Origin: Coleophoma eucalyptorum
Taxonomy: Eukaryota > Ascomycota > Leotiomycetes > Helotiales > Dermateaceae
Direction of reading: 5' to 3'
DNA length: 64,000 bases
Assembly (NCBI GenBank): GCA_026120035.1
Contig: JALRME010000014.1
Coordinates: forward strand, 558,001 to 622,000
Below, piece after piece: positions 24,801 to 36,974 of this stretch; position 1 is the stretch's first letter, and each line of letters begins with the position of its first letter. Below the pieces are notes generated by a model. The model made no database searches. It had not been told where the DNA came from and saw only the letters and a list, made by a program, of their open reading frames with translations. The position numbers and the translations under genes were made by a program.

Positions 24801-26955
24801 TACCATGCACGGTTGCTGTATCCTGAATAACGGCGTGAGTGATGCGCGTCGCCCTGGGCGAGCCTAAAGGGCCAGGTGCTGCAATTCTGCTGGATCCTGC
24901 ATCATCTTGGTCGAGTTCAGAAAATTGATCTACTACCAACTATTTCTTCATTGCATATCCGACAACGGTAGCTGGCCATGGTGGGGAGGTTCGTGTCAAC
25001 GTCAGACGATGATTGCACGCCAATTGCAGAAATAGGTTCTGCAATATACTGTAGTGGTGGGCTGTCCAAGCATGAAAGGTAACCACTGAGATAGTAACCA
25101 CTGAGATAGCAGTTATGCAACTATGGGCTTTTAGGTCGGGACTTCGATCTGGATCTAGATCATATCCAATTTAACCCTCTATTCTCCGGATTGCAAGCTC
25201 TCCGATACATGTCGCATTTCCTGACGATGTCAAGGTCAAATTGCAATCGTTGTACGGAAAAGCGATATTGCAGAGGATCGACATTGACCCTTTGGCTACA
25301 ATCAACCTTGCACACGGTCCCCGTGACGATAGTGAAGCACAAACTCCATGAGAAGACAATTCCCGGATGGAAATTGCCGAGTCGGACTTTACTTTACTTC
25401 GCGAACCCAACTGCAGGTAGCAAACCACAGATGGACGGAGGCTGAAGCAGTAGAAACTACATACTTGTTTCTATAGCTGGTCTACTTTCCTAGGTTCGTT
25501 AGGGCGACAGGGTAGTATGGTGAGTTGTACGCGGAAGAGTATAAGTGGGAAAGGCAAGCAGGCCAGAAAGCGAGAAGGTAAGCAGGGGCGACTGGAAGCA
25601 TGTTTGCCGTGGCCGCCCAGCTCTAGCGTTGCGCTTGTCGGCAGGCTTCATCGGTGCTTGCGCTATGCATCGAGTCTATCTGCCATCGAGTCATCGCGAA
25701 ATCTCTCCGTAGTAGACATCATCATACTTTGTTTATCCGGGGAACACCCAGTGTTTATGGCCTGCTTAATGAAAGATTGATGAGTCTCGATTTTTCAGAT
25801 GCCCCCATCCTTTCCCCCTCCCCTTTTGCTTGCCCCCTTCCGTCGCGATCCTCGATTCTAAGCGGCATCGCGCCTCTACTTTGCCAACTGCTCGATATGC
25901 CTCGGAGCATTGTGACCTATGTGAATTACCTTCCGGTCCTTGATCAGATTTCAAGTAGCCATCGCATTGGCCCTCATTTCCCGGATGCTGTATGTAACTG
26001 GCCCGCTGCTTCGGTCTCTTTGGTTGAAGGACTTCTAGGCGCCGTCCGGCTGGTCTTTTGATGGAAAGATGCCTGGTCTAGACACTATGATGGCTCTCCC
26101 GGAGCACCTGCACTTGTGCAAAAAGTCAGACGTGGCTAACGCTCCCTTGGACCCTGCATACTAGTTCTTTATTTTCGCATCTGTCATGACCTACTACGCT
26201 TCGTATCTAAATGCCGTCCGGAGCCCTGCGATACATCCACTGCTTTAGCGATTCACATGGCTAAGCAGCCTCCGTCATTTTAAGCAAATTCTCGGGCCAG
26301 GACGCAGCTCCGATCACAGCAACAATATAGATGCCAGGTTATTCTCCTCGCTTTGACGGGTGCTATCACTGCAATACCGAGTAGTTGCTGGTGGAAGTAA
26401 AACACCCTTCGACACCTAATTGTCTATTCAACAAAGAGGGGGGGATAACGAAAGGACAAAGATTCATGCTTCTAAGCACTTAACTGGCCATTTGCCAAAC
26501 TTCAAACCTGCCGATCAAAGCAGAACTTAGGGATTCAGCGATAGAAAAGGCAAGAAGTATACTGAGCCAAGCACTCCGAAGACTCCTCCTAACAGGGCTA
26601 CATGGAAACAAAACCACAACTGGAGTTCCAAGTGCTATGGACTGCCCCGGAGGACCATCCCCACCCATTCAGAAACGATTACTGACCGAGAGCGCAACGA
26701 GGTGAAGAGTCGAACCTGTTTTGCTGCTACTGTTCTGCAGAACCCTTGCGTTTACCTTTCCCCCAAGCCATTCTAATCTGCTCGACCTAGCCCATCGACC
26801 AGAGACAGAGAGAATTTCTGCATTCTCCAAAAAGAGCGACGATCGCCTCAACAACATACCCGCAAAAGCCCACAACCACTTCCATTGTAGAAGAGGGATC
26901 ACAATAATATAGCACGTCCCGTTCGAAATGGACTGTGCTTCGTAACGAGAATATC
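21881..26955. other. 5-kb gene-poor stretch with unassigned open frames
   Basis: No gene here can be supported. Frames longer than expected by chance are noted at 22640-22999 (minus), 24572-24790 (plus) and 25654-26061 (plus), none matching a family I know. A 15-nt tandem repeat lies at 25081-25110. The motif TCTGGATCTAGAT appears near 24456 and again near 25149. The stretch looks like decayed or fast-evolving accessory DNA. Confidence 0.5.
25081..25110. repeat. Two tandem copies of a 15-nt unit
   Basis: AACCACTGAGATAG(T/C) occurs twice back to back, differing only at the last base. It lies in gene-poor DNA, with no coding or regulatory context. Confidence 0.8.
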
Positions 26956-29241
26956 ATGTCATTTCGTAAGATTCGTCTTTCAATCGGAGAGAGCAGCGCA
27001 TCGGCGAGCAATCCAATTCTTTCAGCAGCCGAGTCTACGGGATCTGATTCACGTCGAAACCGCCGCGAAGGCTCAACCTCCAAAGACGGAGAAGGCAGTC
27101 AGGATACCACAAAACGACGACGAGTGCCAGGGTCAGTAACAAGAAATGCTTGTCTGAATTGCAAAAAAGCTCGGGCCAAGGTAAGAGGATCTGCGGTCCT
27201 GTCCAGAAATGAAGTTTCCCGATCTTGCGGAGTAGTTTGCGCGAGCCAGCGGAACTTCGTTTCTATCCTCAGTAGCTAACATCTTTGTTCCCATCGCAGT
27301 GTGATGGCAAGCAGCCATGCAAACGGTGCTCCTTGCGGGTAGAGACGTCAGAATGCGTCTACGAAATTCACATCAAACATGCGAAAGAAGAATTGGTCCA
27401 GCAGATTAAAGATCTGAAGGCGAAAGACCATTTGACGGACAGGATCCTTCAAGCGCTCTCGAATGGCGATGATGACCAAGTTTCCGAGATCCTCGAACGA
27501 CTGAGAAATGGGGAGCCGTACAAAGGGATCGTAGAATGGCTGGGTCGGTCGTCTGCGGGAGAGGACGGTGTATTTTCACCGAGGGGTTCGCAACACTCTA
27601 CAGTCGACATCTCAGACCATGAGATGGGTGGGACAAAATCGAGCAGCGCGCGATGGACTTTTGTAACATCAGATCCAAGTGTGCTGGATCATCTGCTGCA
27701 GTTGTACTTTGCATGGGTCCATCCCGTGCATACGCTGTTTAGTGAGGGGCATTTTGTGGACAGTTACAAGCAGCAATCAACCCGGTATTGCTCGGAGTCG
27801 TTGGTCAACGCCATCTGTGCCATGGCATGCCATTTACATATTCAGGCTCCGGGGGATGAAATTGATTATGAGCAGCTAGCGGTGGCATTTAGTGATGCGG
27901 CGCGGGCCAAGATCGATCCAGAAGACAGAGGTGTTACGGGGATACAAGTCTTTGCAATCCTCTTTCTAGTTGATTGCGCGCAGAGCAAGGCCCTCAGAGC
28001 TTCCGCTTACCTCAACTTAGCGTTAAGTAACTTGAACAATATTGCAATGCAGGACAGTGAGGGATACTCCACGGTGCTAAAGGCTACCGTGCTTGGTATA
28101 CAAAACCTGAACTCGTCAGTGTACTCCCTTTGCTATCACTCTACATTCCTGCTAATCGACTCAGTGAATGGTCACAGATGACGTTCCAGGCTCCAGTGGG
28201 CTTTTCCCTAGCACCACAATACACCAATGATGTCGAAAACTCCGATGCGCAAATAGACAGTGCCAAATGGTACCTCTACCGCCATCCAGGTGATAAGTAT
28301 CCTTCTTCTTGGCCTGGACTTTTGGCAACAACCAATCGGGAAAAGACCAAATTAATGAGAATTGTGCATGATATCGTTACAGTCATGTATACGCGACAAG
28401 GGCCACAAACAGCGGCAGCTGATATATTGCAGTTGTATGCTAGATTGCTGACGTGGCGCGAAGAACTCCCTGAAGAACTTCAAGAGGTTGAAGGTAGCAA
28501 GAGTAATCCGGTCCCTCACATCCTATCGCTCTTGTAAGTCCTCAGATGATCTGCTTAGGTGTGGTACTGTACTGAGTTGTCAGGATTCTGTATGAGAGCA
28601 CAGTCGTGCAGCTTCTCCGTCCGCTACTAGACTTTGACGGATTCCCGTCTTCGCTTGTGGAGGAAGTTATCTGGAACCATAGCCAGCATGCATTGTATCT
28701 GCTCGAGGAGTGTTATCAACGACGGTTCACCTGCCGTTATCAACCCGTCCTGCAGATGTTTGCCATCCTCCATCTCACAGACGTAGTAATGCGATTCTTT
28801 CCTCACGCTGTGGATGGAACAGAGAAAAAGCGTAGAAATGGGGCTCAAGCCATTCAATTGGCAATGGAATGTCTCATACAATCTCAAGCTGGAATGCCAA
28901 TCGCCGGGCCTATGCAGGAAATGCTTCGCAGAGCTGCAATTGAATGCTCAATGTCTCTGCCGTCAAATTTGGCTGAACTGATGGCTCCGCCTCATGTCCC
29001 GTCGCGAGTGTACCTTCTGGATGATTTAATAGATGCTTGTACTCGCCCTTCATATTTCCAGCCAGTGTCCGATATCCATCAAAAATATATGCCTTCATTC
29101 GCCTCTGATTGGGTCACCATTGGAGGCCCTTTCGGTTTCAGTGAGCCTGGAGTTGGTGGTCGTGGTCTCAGAGCGCGTTCGGCAGAGGAACGCGGAGCAC
29201 AAAGCCTGATGCAGATTCGTAATCTGTTAAATGAGAATTGA
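26956..29241 (+). CDS. Zn2Cys6 fungal transcription factor
   Basis: Four exons (26956-27180, 27300-28114, 28165-28533, 28584-29241) encode 688 aa. The zinc cluster is split by intron 1: C66-X2-C69-X6-C76-X5-C82-X2-C85-X8-C94, a canonical spacing. A coiled-coil-like linker follows (KHAKEELVQQIKDLKAK). Then comes LERLRNGEPYKGIVEWL, a stretch seen in NirA/Nit-4-like regulators, and the fungal-specific middle domain (VHPVHTLFSEGHFVDSY; SLVNAICAMACHL). This should be a nuclear DNA-binding regulator. Its target is unknown: the nearest genes are an aldolase 5 kb upstream and a DHA2 transporter 6 kb downstream. The start ATG leads a serine-rich N-terminus before the cluster. Confidence 0.92.
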
Positions 29242-32200
29242 AAGACAAAACTCGCTGAGCAGGTTCCATCACCGTGACCAGCAACAGCAATAGCGAATAT
29301 CCCAAGGATAAAACGTAAAGGTGCAACCAGCGAGAACTTCGCCTATTTGTGTTCACCGACTGAAAAGCGAGAGGATTTTTGTGTTGCCGGGGCATTGAAA
29401 TTCGAGGTCGGCGAAGTCTATTACATGAACAATATAGTTAGCATCAAATAAGAGCACAAGGGCACAAAATCATAACAAGTATGCCATTTTCCACAGGATC
29501 ATCGCTGAGGTTGTGCTGATTTCTTAAATGCTGCAGTTGAGCTGCTTGTGCGCTCAGGCGCACTTAAGCGCAAGAACCAATGTTGCCTTGCATACGAACT
29601 ATCTCCAGCCTGAAGCATATATCCAGTGCTATGGTGCAAAGTCCCATCATAGAGTGGGTTTGGAAGCGTAATCAGAAGCATTGAAGCCTTGTGCGCTGAT
29701 GGTGATGGAGGAAGGAGGCTATGTTGTAGCGTTGGTCCATTAGGCATGCTAGAGCATGCCAGAGCCGGCTTCTGAAGCAAGGAAACCCATTGACAGCGTA
29801 ACTGTTCAATGGGTTACTGCTTACACGCATCGCGGACAGAAACGGTTGTGGCACTGCCAGCCCAGAACGCAAACCCCATGCAAAACCCTCACTTCTGCAT
29901 CCTTCTCCATCGGAGGCATCTCCGGTCGCAGCTTATGGAGATCGACGATCTAGGCAAAGGCGCGCGGCTCGCTGAGACCACATTCGAGATCCAGTTCGAG
30001 ACCAGAGATTGCCCTTTTGCTTCGAGTCGTTTGATCTTCTCTGGCGATGAGGCAATGGTGTTGTCGATGCAGATTTGCTCAGTGCAGATGCGGGAGAGTT
30101 ATCTTGCCTCGTAAAGTTAAGGCCTTCGCTTGTACGAGGCCGATTGTCCAGATTCCGTAACGACGCGTACTAGGAGACAGCATATAAAATACTGCGGGGG
30201 GGGTTCGATACCAGCCAGATCGGGGGTCAGACGTGCCCGCTGGACAGAAGAGGACATCTTGGAAGGCAATAGAGGATGTACGGAGGTTGTGAAGCAGATG
30301 CGGATGGATTCCTGACGACCAATTTCCCTCGATTGATGGGACTCACTTAATACTTAGCGGGGTGGCGGACTGCCGCAGGGATCAATGACCCACCTGTGCT
30401 CTTCATTGACCGTTCTGAATGGCTGAAGCCACTGCAGCCTTGTTTTCCAGACATCGATCCCGGAGCTTTTTCTCCTACGCCTGGATCGGGCGGCTTTATA
30501 CGGTATATTACTATCAGAATGATACTTGGATACCTTATAAAGCTCCGTAATTATTTGGATCAAGCTTCTGTCATCACCGTCTTCACAATTCTTAGCATTT
30601 GCATGTCTGGGTCTTGTCAGCGTTGCTCTGGTTTTCCGTTCATTAACAAGGAGGTCGGGACTGGGAGGATTTCCCCGTTTCGACTTGCCATATGTGTAGG
30701 CGCAAGCATAAGACAAGTGTCGATCCAACCCAACAAATCTCGGACAGGTTTACATGCTACGGTCTGCAAATCTGTCCAACTGTCTGCCAGAGCTGTTGCA
30801 TGACGAAAGATGCCGGGTTACTTGGCAACCACCCCGATCCGATAACATCAACCAATAGAAGATTCATGATTGGTGAGACTTCCTTCGAGTGTGAAATTGT
30901 ATTTTGCCATATGCAATACCGCCTCGTGAGGTAGGCTCCTAGTTATCCGCGGGTTCAATTACAGGACTATTATTGTCGGGCAGTGCATGCGGAAGCGGCT
31001 GGGAGGCCGCCCTTCACCAGAAATATCCAGTGAATCAAACGAGAGGTTGAATCAGGGGGTAACAATCAGGCCTGTACATCAAGGAGCCTGGCTCCTGGCA
31101 ACGACGCTGCTTAGGGGACCTTCTTCCCCTATGTCAGAGCGAAGCAGCCCAAGTTTTGGCCACTACACACCTGGAATATTATTTGCCAGCTGCATACTTT
31201 TAGGTGGATATCAAGACTTTTGACAGGCAATAGATAACGTATCGATCCCCTAAGTTGGTATCTTCTGCTTGCTATACCACAGGATATTTGCTAGTCACAG
31301 ACGCCCGATATCAAAGAGCCATATAATCTTTGGTGTGGTTATTCCGACCGAGTTTCGGGGTTTTCACGAGGAGCGGCGTACAAATTTTTAGAGTAGCACA
31401 ACTTGAGAAGGTTCAGACCCCCAAGAAGCTACCAGTGTGAAAAGCGAGGTTTCTATTCAGAAGCTCAAGCTTCTATTTTACATCGGTTCCCGGTCTTGCT
31501 TCGTGACTTTCAAGAAATGATGACCAGGTATTGTAGGATCGCATAACAAACATGAATAGGGTTTCTTGACAACGAGAAAAATCACTTATATTATAAACTG
31601 TCTAAATGTTTAGTTGGGTAATAATTTAGTCCTTAAGGTTACCTAAGTAGGTATTACAGCTCCAGCTGGAATGTTCAACCACTTGAAGCATTAATTGAGG
31701 AAGTGAAAAGGTAATACGTCAGCGGCAAACAGCAACATCTTTATCATTTCGATCCAGCTAAGACAACGCTTGAAATTGCGTCACGAAAGCAAAACAAGCA
31801 TTCTTGGGGCAGATATACATCGCTCCACCAACTTCCTGGGTCAAGCGGTCGAGAATATACAAGAACTTTCTTACAGCAGAATCAAATTTTTGCAAACACT
31901 AGAAACATTACTGCAACCCATACACATAACAAGTAACGACCATTAGCCATTCGCAAATCAATCGGCAAGAGGCAGTGCCTTCAAACACTGTAATGCTGCA
32001 TACTCAACGCGAATCCTCCGGTTAAAAGCCGAGGCGACCCTCGCAAGCGACGAACTCTGCCCACCTATGATAAATAAATAACTATGTGCACCACCACTCC
32101 ACTCTACGCACCACCCAAACGCAATTTGAACGTGCAACCGAAAAAAAAAGTCCCAGGGTTTCTACGGAGATGAGACATGCAAAAACTAAACCCACTTCCC

Positions 32201-32254
32201 ACAATTGGAATGCCTTATGGCAGCAAAAAGCAAAAAATATGAGATAGGAGGTAT
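29242..32254. other. 3-kb gene-poor stretch
   Basis: No gene can be supported. A cysteine-rich frame is open at 30647-30934 (plus). Its reading includes TCHMCRRKHK and CPTVCQSCC but has no start or family match. The rest is AT-rich, especially 31500-32250. Confidence 0.5.
32232..32237 (-). terminator. Pol III terminator of the tRNA gene
   Basis: Six A on the plus strand (T6 on the transcribed sense strand) lie 18 nt after the tRNA 3' end, as expected for RNA polymerase III. Confidence 0.75.
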
Positions 32255-32338
32255 TGAACCACACCCGATTTGAACGGATAACCTTTCGATTGAGCTCCTT
32301 GTCTGGAGTCGAACGCGCTACCGTTGCGCCAGCGGTCC
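32255..32338 (-). tRNA. tRNA-Trp (CCA) with a 12-nt intron
   Basis: The reverse complement folds fully. The acceptor stem is GGACCGC with GTGGTTC (seven pairs, two G-U) and discriminator A. The D stem is GCGC/GCGC. The anticodon stem is TTCGA/TCGAA with loop C-T-CCA-G-A. The variable loop is 5 nt. The T stem is ATCCG/CGGGT with loop TTCAAAT. A 12-nt intron (plus 32291-32302) interrupts the loop after position 37, the standard eukaryotic site. It contains GGAG, which can pair with the CTCC of the anticodon loop. The mature length is 72 nt before CCA addition. Box A (GGCGCAACGGTAGCG) and box B (GGTTATCCGTTCAAATC) are both present in recognisable form. Confidence 0.93.
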
Positions 32339-32530
32339 TGATCTCAAGCTAGTCTTATGACTGGCTGTTGTTGAAGTTTATCAGCTTATTTTACATTATA
32401 AAGGCTAAGCGAGATTTTAAAATTGAAAAGCAAACTTATCATGTGACAGTTTTCGTACTCGGTACATGATCTAAAGCATCTAGTAGTATCCTTCAAGCAC
32501 CACCGCTATCTCTGTCTTTGATAACTTACA

Positions 32531-33580
32531 TCAAACCTCATCACTCCTCGCCAATGGCCTCTTTGCTTGATTGTCTTCTTCATCCATGATTATTGCACCA
32601 CAACGGTCTGGACCATATCCCCTCATCACGCACATCTCACATGTAGGAATAGTACCAATACAGACATTGCCATCCTTTCTACGAGCACATGGTTGACATT
32701 TCTTCCTATTGGCCTCGCCTTCTTTTCCTCTTGGCAACCAGTTCGTTGCTCGGCTACCACCCCATGGCATTTTGGAGTGTAGTCGTATATCTTCGTCCCC
32801 GTCTGCGAATGCTGACGTGATTGTGTTCGATGTGTTCCATGGAAACTGGGGTTTCAAGTCGCCGCAAGATGCTGCAGACATGTGGAGTACTTCGTACCAT
32901 GATTGTATATCTGGTGGAGTGTGATACATGGTGGAGGAAGATGAATAAGTTACCTATCATCTCAGCTCTTCAGCGCAGACCCCGAAGTGGTTTTAGGATA
33001 TCTTACGTTCAGATCAGTATCTTGAAGTCCTATAATAATCCTCTGTGTGTCTAGATCCATTGGGGGAGGAGATTCTCTGGCCATATCTTGATGATGAGTA
33101 TCAACAGGAGCGTGATTAACCTGTGCCAGAGCAGGACCATGAACCATATTATCCTGAGGAAACTCGAGTAGTCTCAAGGCTTGCTGAGCTAATGAGATAC
33201 ACTCATTGACATTTGCCGACTGCATCAAAGTTGGAGATTTTGTATACAATTCCGTGCTTTTCTGTAAGTTGTTAGTCAATTTTGAATGTTACAGGTTCGG
33301 ATGTGAATTAACTAACCATCACACCTACAATTGTCTGATCAATTCTATGTCGAGGTAAACAAGATGCTGTAGTCTTGTTCGCAGATTTGGGTCTGGATCC
33401 TGGTGTTTGGTTTTGTTGGTTAAGGTGAGGGGAAGCGATGGTCTGCAGCCCCGTAGATATTGTCGTAGTAAGAGATAATTGACCAGAATCCAATGGGATT
33501 CCGTTTGAAGAGGGCTGTGAACTTGAAATTGTCTCCTTCAAAGCATTTTTGACCATTCCATGAGAATTGGCTTTACCCAT
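32531..33580 (-). CDS. Orphan protein with C-terminal zinc-cluster-like cysteines
   Basis: Three exons (33580-33317, 33261-33007, 32953-32531), all joined in phase 0, give 313 aa. The first ~170 residues are polar, rich in Ser, Thr, Gln and Asn, without a recognisable domain. Near the C-terminus six cysteines form C259-X2-C262-X8-C271-X6-C278-X2-C281-X9-C291 in a basic context (ANRKKCQPCARRK...). This resembles a Zn2Cys6 cluster, but with loops slightly long for the class and at the opposite end of the protein from usual. A zinc-binding, possibly DNA-binding role is inference. The gene stands alone in AT-rich DNA beside the tRNA gene. The start is the first in-frame ATG; an upstream exon is possible. 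Confidence 0.65.
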
Positions 33581-34992
33581 TCTCTCGTCCACGTAATGAA
33601 GCCCTTTCTTAGAGTGTGCACCGTTTTTATCGTCATTACAGTGATGGAAAAGCTCAAGATCGATTTACAAAGAGCACTTTAATTTGCTTCCCTTAAAGTT
33701 GGCTAAATACATCATCAATCACGGTTTGCTGCTTCTCGGGGCGTTTTCTTCTTGCAGCAAGTGAAAGACAACTAGAGAGATGCATATTGCTGAGCAAACA
33801 TGTAGCTTCTGGCATTCAGATTCTCTCTCCGCGGATTTCCAGCGACAGACAAGAAAATAAATAGCCTTCGATTGTCTCTTGGTTACTCTTTCCAAGAACA
33901 GCTTCAACGTAGTAAATTTTCCGTGTGAATTTGTGTTATCATGATAATGCACGAAGTTGGAATGGCATGTCTTCGCTTTTTATTACTCACGAGTGATTTT
34001 TACACTTCACCTTTATAAAGTATAAAACACAATAGGATTGCAACTCTCTAACTCCAGGGCTTCCTGAGGTCTGCACTCACTATATTCACGCAAGAAAGGT
34101 ATGCTATTTCCTCTCCATATTAATTCAAGATAGATAGTCAGTTAATATTCTTGAAATGTTATTACAGGGATTCAAGGGATTCAAGGGCATGTGTTGTGAT
34201 AAAATCTATTAATGATGAAGTTATCGTCCATTTTCTGTGGGTAAACTTACGTTGAAGTAACAAGTTTGCTTTGACCAGTTAATTCAAACGCACATATAGC
34301 TTTCGATTTTTGAGCGATCAATAGACATGGCTTATTATTTATTCGCAATAAATACTTTTACATTTGGATCATGTTTCTCCTTACGTACTTTTGGAATGTA
34401 TCACTACCTGCTTTGACTTTTATAACCCCCCCCCTAAACAAACAAACCCACGTCCTGTCTCGGCTAATTCTCCGTATTTGTAGGAATATCAAGTTCACTA
34501 TACATCGTCCTAAATCCCTGTAAAGACTTCTTTCTGTATACATAATTATATAACACAACTACTCAAGCCTGAATCCACATAGAGGACTGTATACGCCTTA
34601 GCAAAATACGTGTTCCACTTCCAACATGGTTTGGCACCCTCAAAACTCTCCCCCCCTTTACGGCCGTAGCACATTCGCTTAAAATTCTACTGACATGGAC
34701 AGCAAGCTGCAGACCTGCAACACAGGAATACAGATGGCAACATTGTATAGGAAGAGCGTGACCACACCAGAGTAAGCCCTGAACAGATTGCCTCTTACGG
34801 TGCAACTTTGCGCCAATGAAAGCAATAAGCTCGGTGATGAGTTCGCCCGAGCATAGATCCGATAGATTCAAGCACGGAGATATCAGACTCATTATAGCTG
34901 CGAAGGAGTTTGAAACGATTATTGATATATAGCTGGGAAAGACGAATATATTTGGTATGTACCAACTAGATTATATATCCTGATAGATCATC
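33581..34992. other. AT-rich intergenic region
   Basis: Contains a minus-strand ATG frame of 109 codons (34892-34563), hydrophobic in its middle, with no recognised family. A short direct repeat (GGGATTCAA twice) lies near 34169-34186, and a run of nine C at 34426-34434. Confidence 0.5.
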
Positions 34993-36974
34993 ATGTCGAG
35001 AAACATCATGGCTGATTCAATATTCACTTCAAAGGATTCGTCAGGTGATGGTGCTGCCATGAGGCCTGCTTCATCGGATAAAATCATGGAAGGACTAGCC
35101 TTGCCCAAATGGCGGCTGCTGGTATTGAGCATTAGGTAAGTTCAGCTCGAAGCTTGTTAATTGTTGAGTACTCATCGCCGAATAGTCTCTGTGCAGGATT
35201 GTTCTTGTCTCTCATAGATACAACAATCGTTGCAACTGCTCTGTATACAATTGGTGTCGACTTTGGTAACTTGAATGGCGTGACATGGGTTGCACTAGCC
35301 TATACTGTAAGCAAGACTGCCGTTAATTTTCTCAGTATCTTACCTAGCAACAGTTATCCTACCTAGGCTGCGTAGTGATCTTTGCCCGACTTGGTGATAT
35401 CATCGGACGCCAGAATGCATACGTAGCTGCATCCGTAATCTTCATGGCTTTCTCGCTCGGTTGCGGCTTTTCAAAGACGTTGAATGGACTTATTATATGT
35501 AGAACCTTTCAAGGGATCGGAGGCTCAGGTCTATATTCATTGACCATGGTAATATTCCCTGAGATCAGTCCTATTAATATGAGAAAGTGGATTGGGGGTG
35601 TCATTGGTGCTGTTGTTGCCATGAGTGGTATCTTGGGACCTGTTCTTGGCGGTGTAATCACCAGCAATACAACTTGGAGATGGATCTTCTGGATTAAGTA
35701 TGTATCCATTCCCTGGATCTCAGTGATGCGTGCTTACTTCGCAGTGCCCCAATTGGCATCATACCACTCATACTCCTATGTATAGCATGGCCAAAAGCAG
35801 ATCAGATTCAACATGCTGAACGCAAACCTCTGAAAGACTTGGACATCACAAGCAGCATCCTTCTCATTGCAGCATCGGTCCTTGTAGTATTTGCGCTTCA
35901 AGAAGGTGGTCTTAAAAGCAATTCATGGGGGAGCCCTCTCTTCCTTGTACCGATCATTATCGGAAGTATCTGCTGGATCTCACTTTTTGGCTGGGAATAC
36001 TTGGCAAACAAGCATTGGACGAGGTTGCTTACAATGTTCCCCTTGAGGCTCATGAGGAATAGAGTTTATTCTGCTGCTGCTATATCTACACTCTTAACTG
36101 GATTCTCATACTTTGTGGTCATTTATAGTCTCCCGCTCCGGTTTCAGGTCGTTAATCAGAAGAGTGCTCTGGATGCTGGTGTAGGATTGTTACCAATGCT
36201 TGGATCTACTGCGTGAGCCATTTTCCCTATTCTTAAAATTTGAATAGAGGCTAAAGTTTATGCTTTTAATGCAGAGTTGGGAGTATGGTCGGAGGCAGAT
36301 TGTCCGGCAACAAGAACAGGACCTTTCAGACAATGCTTGCAGGATCGTGCCTTATGCTTCTTGGGATCGGTCTCCTCACCACATTAGAAAATACCAACAA
36401 AGTCCAAGCAAAAACTTACGGATTCTTGGTCTTCGTAGGCCTTGGATTCGGACTTACGGTATCTACAACCAGTTTGGTAAGCCGCTGATCCAATGCCTGC
36501 CAGTGGTTGCATAACAGCTGACGAGTATTTAAGCTCTCAGCAATGGAGTGTGAGCTCCAAGATTCAGCAGTTGGACAAGGTATTGTTGCGCAAATGCGCA
36601 TCCTCGGCGGCTCAATTGGAATTGCAGCATCAACTGCAATCCTAAGTGTGACAGAACAAGCCCAGTTAAATGGAATAATCAGCTCCTCACAGCTTGCATC
36701 GCTTCAACATTCAGCCGCTCAGCTTACGGAAGAGCAACTGCATGCGGTAACGCAGGCTTACTCGGATGCTTTTCGAGAAGACATGCGGGTGTGTGCTGCG
36801 ATTGCTGGCGTGTGCATATTGGTTACGTTGGGTACGTGGCAGAAGAACCCAATGACTATACTGGAGAGGAGAAAGGAGCAAGTTATAAATGAGACGAGGC
36901 GGAGGGCAGCGGGGGCAAGGAAAGTTGCTGTAGAAGAGAAGGAGGAACCCGTGCCTGTTGCGGAATCTGTATAA
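34993..36974 (+). CDS. DHA2-type MFS drug:H+ antiporter
   Basis: Six exons (34993-35135, 35186-35306, 35354-35697, 35745-36212, 36275-36476, 36534-36974) encode 572 aa. The family is a 14-helix plasma-membrane exporter of toxins, drugs or metabolites. The helix 1 motif LIDTTIVATAL, motif A as FARLGDIIGR after the second splice, and motif C-like SGILGPVLGGVI are all visible. The last intron ends at TTTAAG just after a perfect GCTGAC branch point, which restores LSAMECELQDSAVGQGI. The C-terminal tail is long, charged and glutamate-rich. No biosynthetic cluster is next to it, so the substrate is open. Confidence 0.92.

Noticed and set aside
30190..30230. GGGGGTTCGATACC resembling a tRNA T-arm
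   Set aside because: No matching D-arm, anticodon stem or acceptor stem could be built around it.
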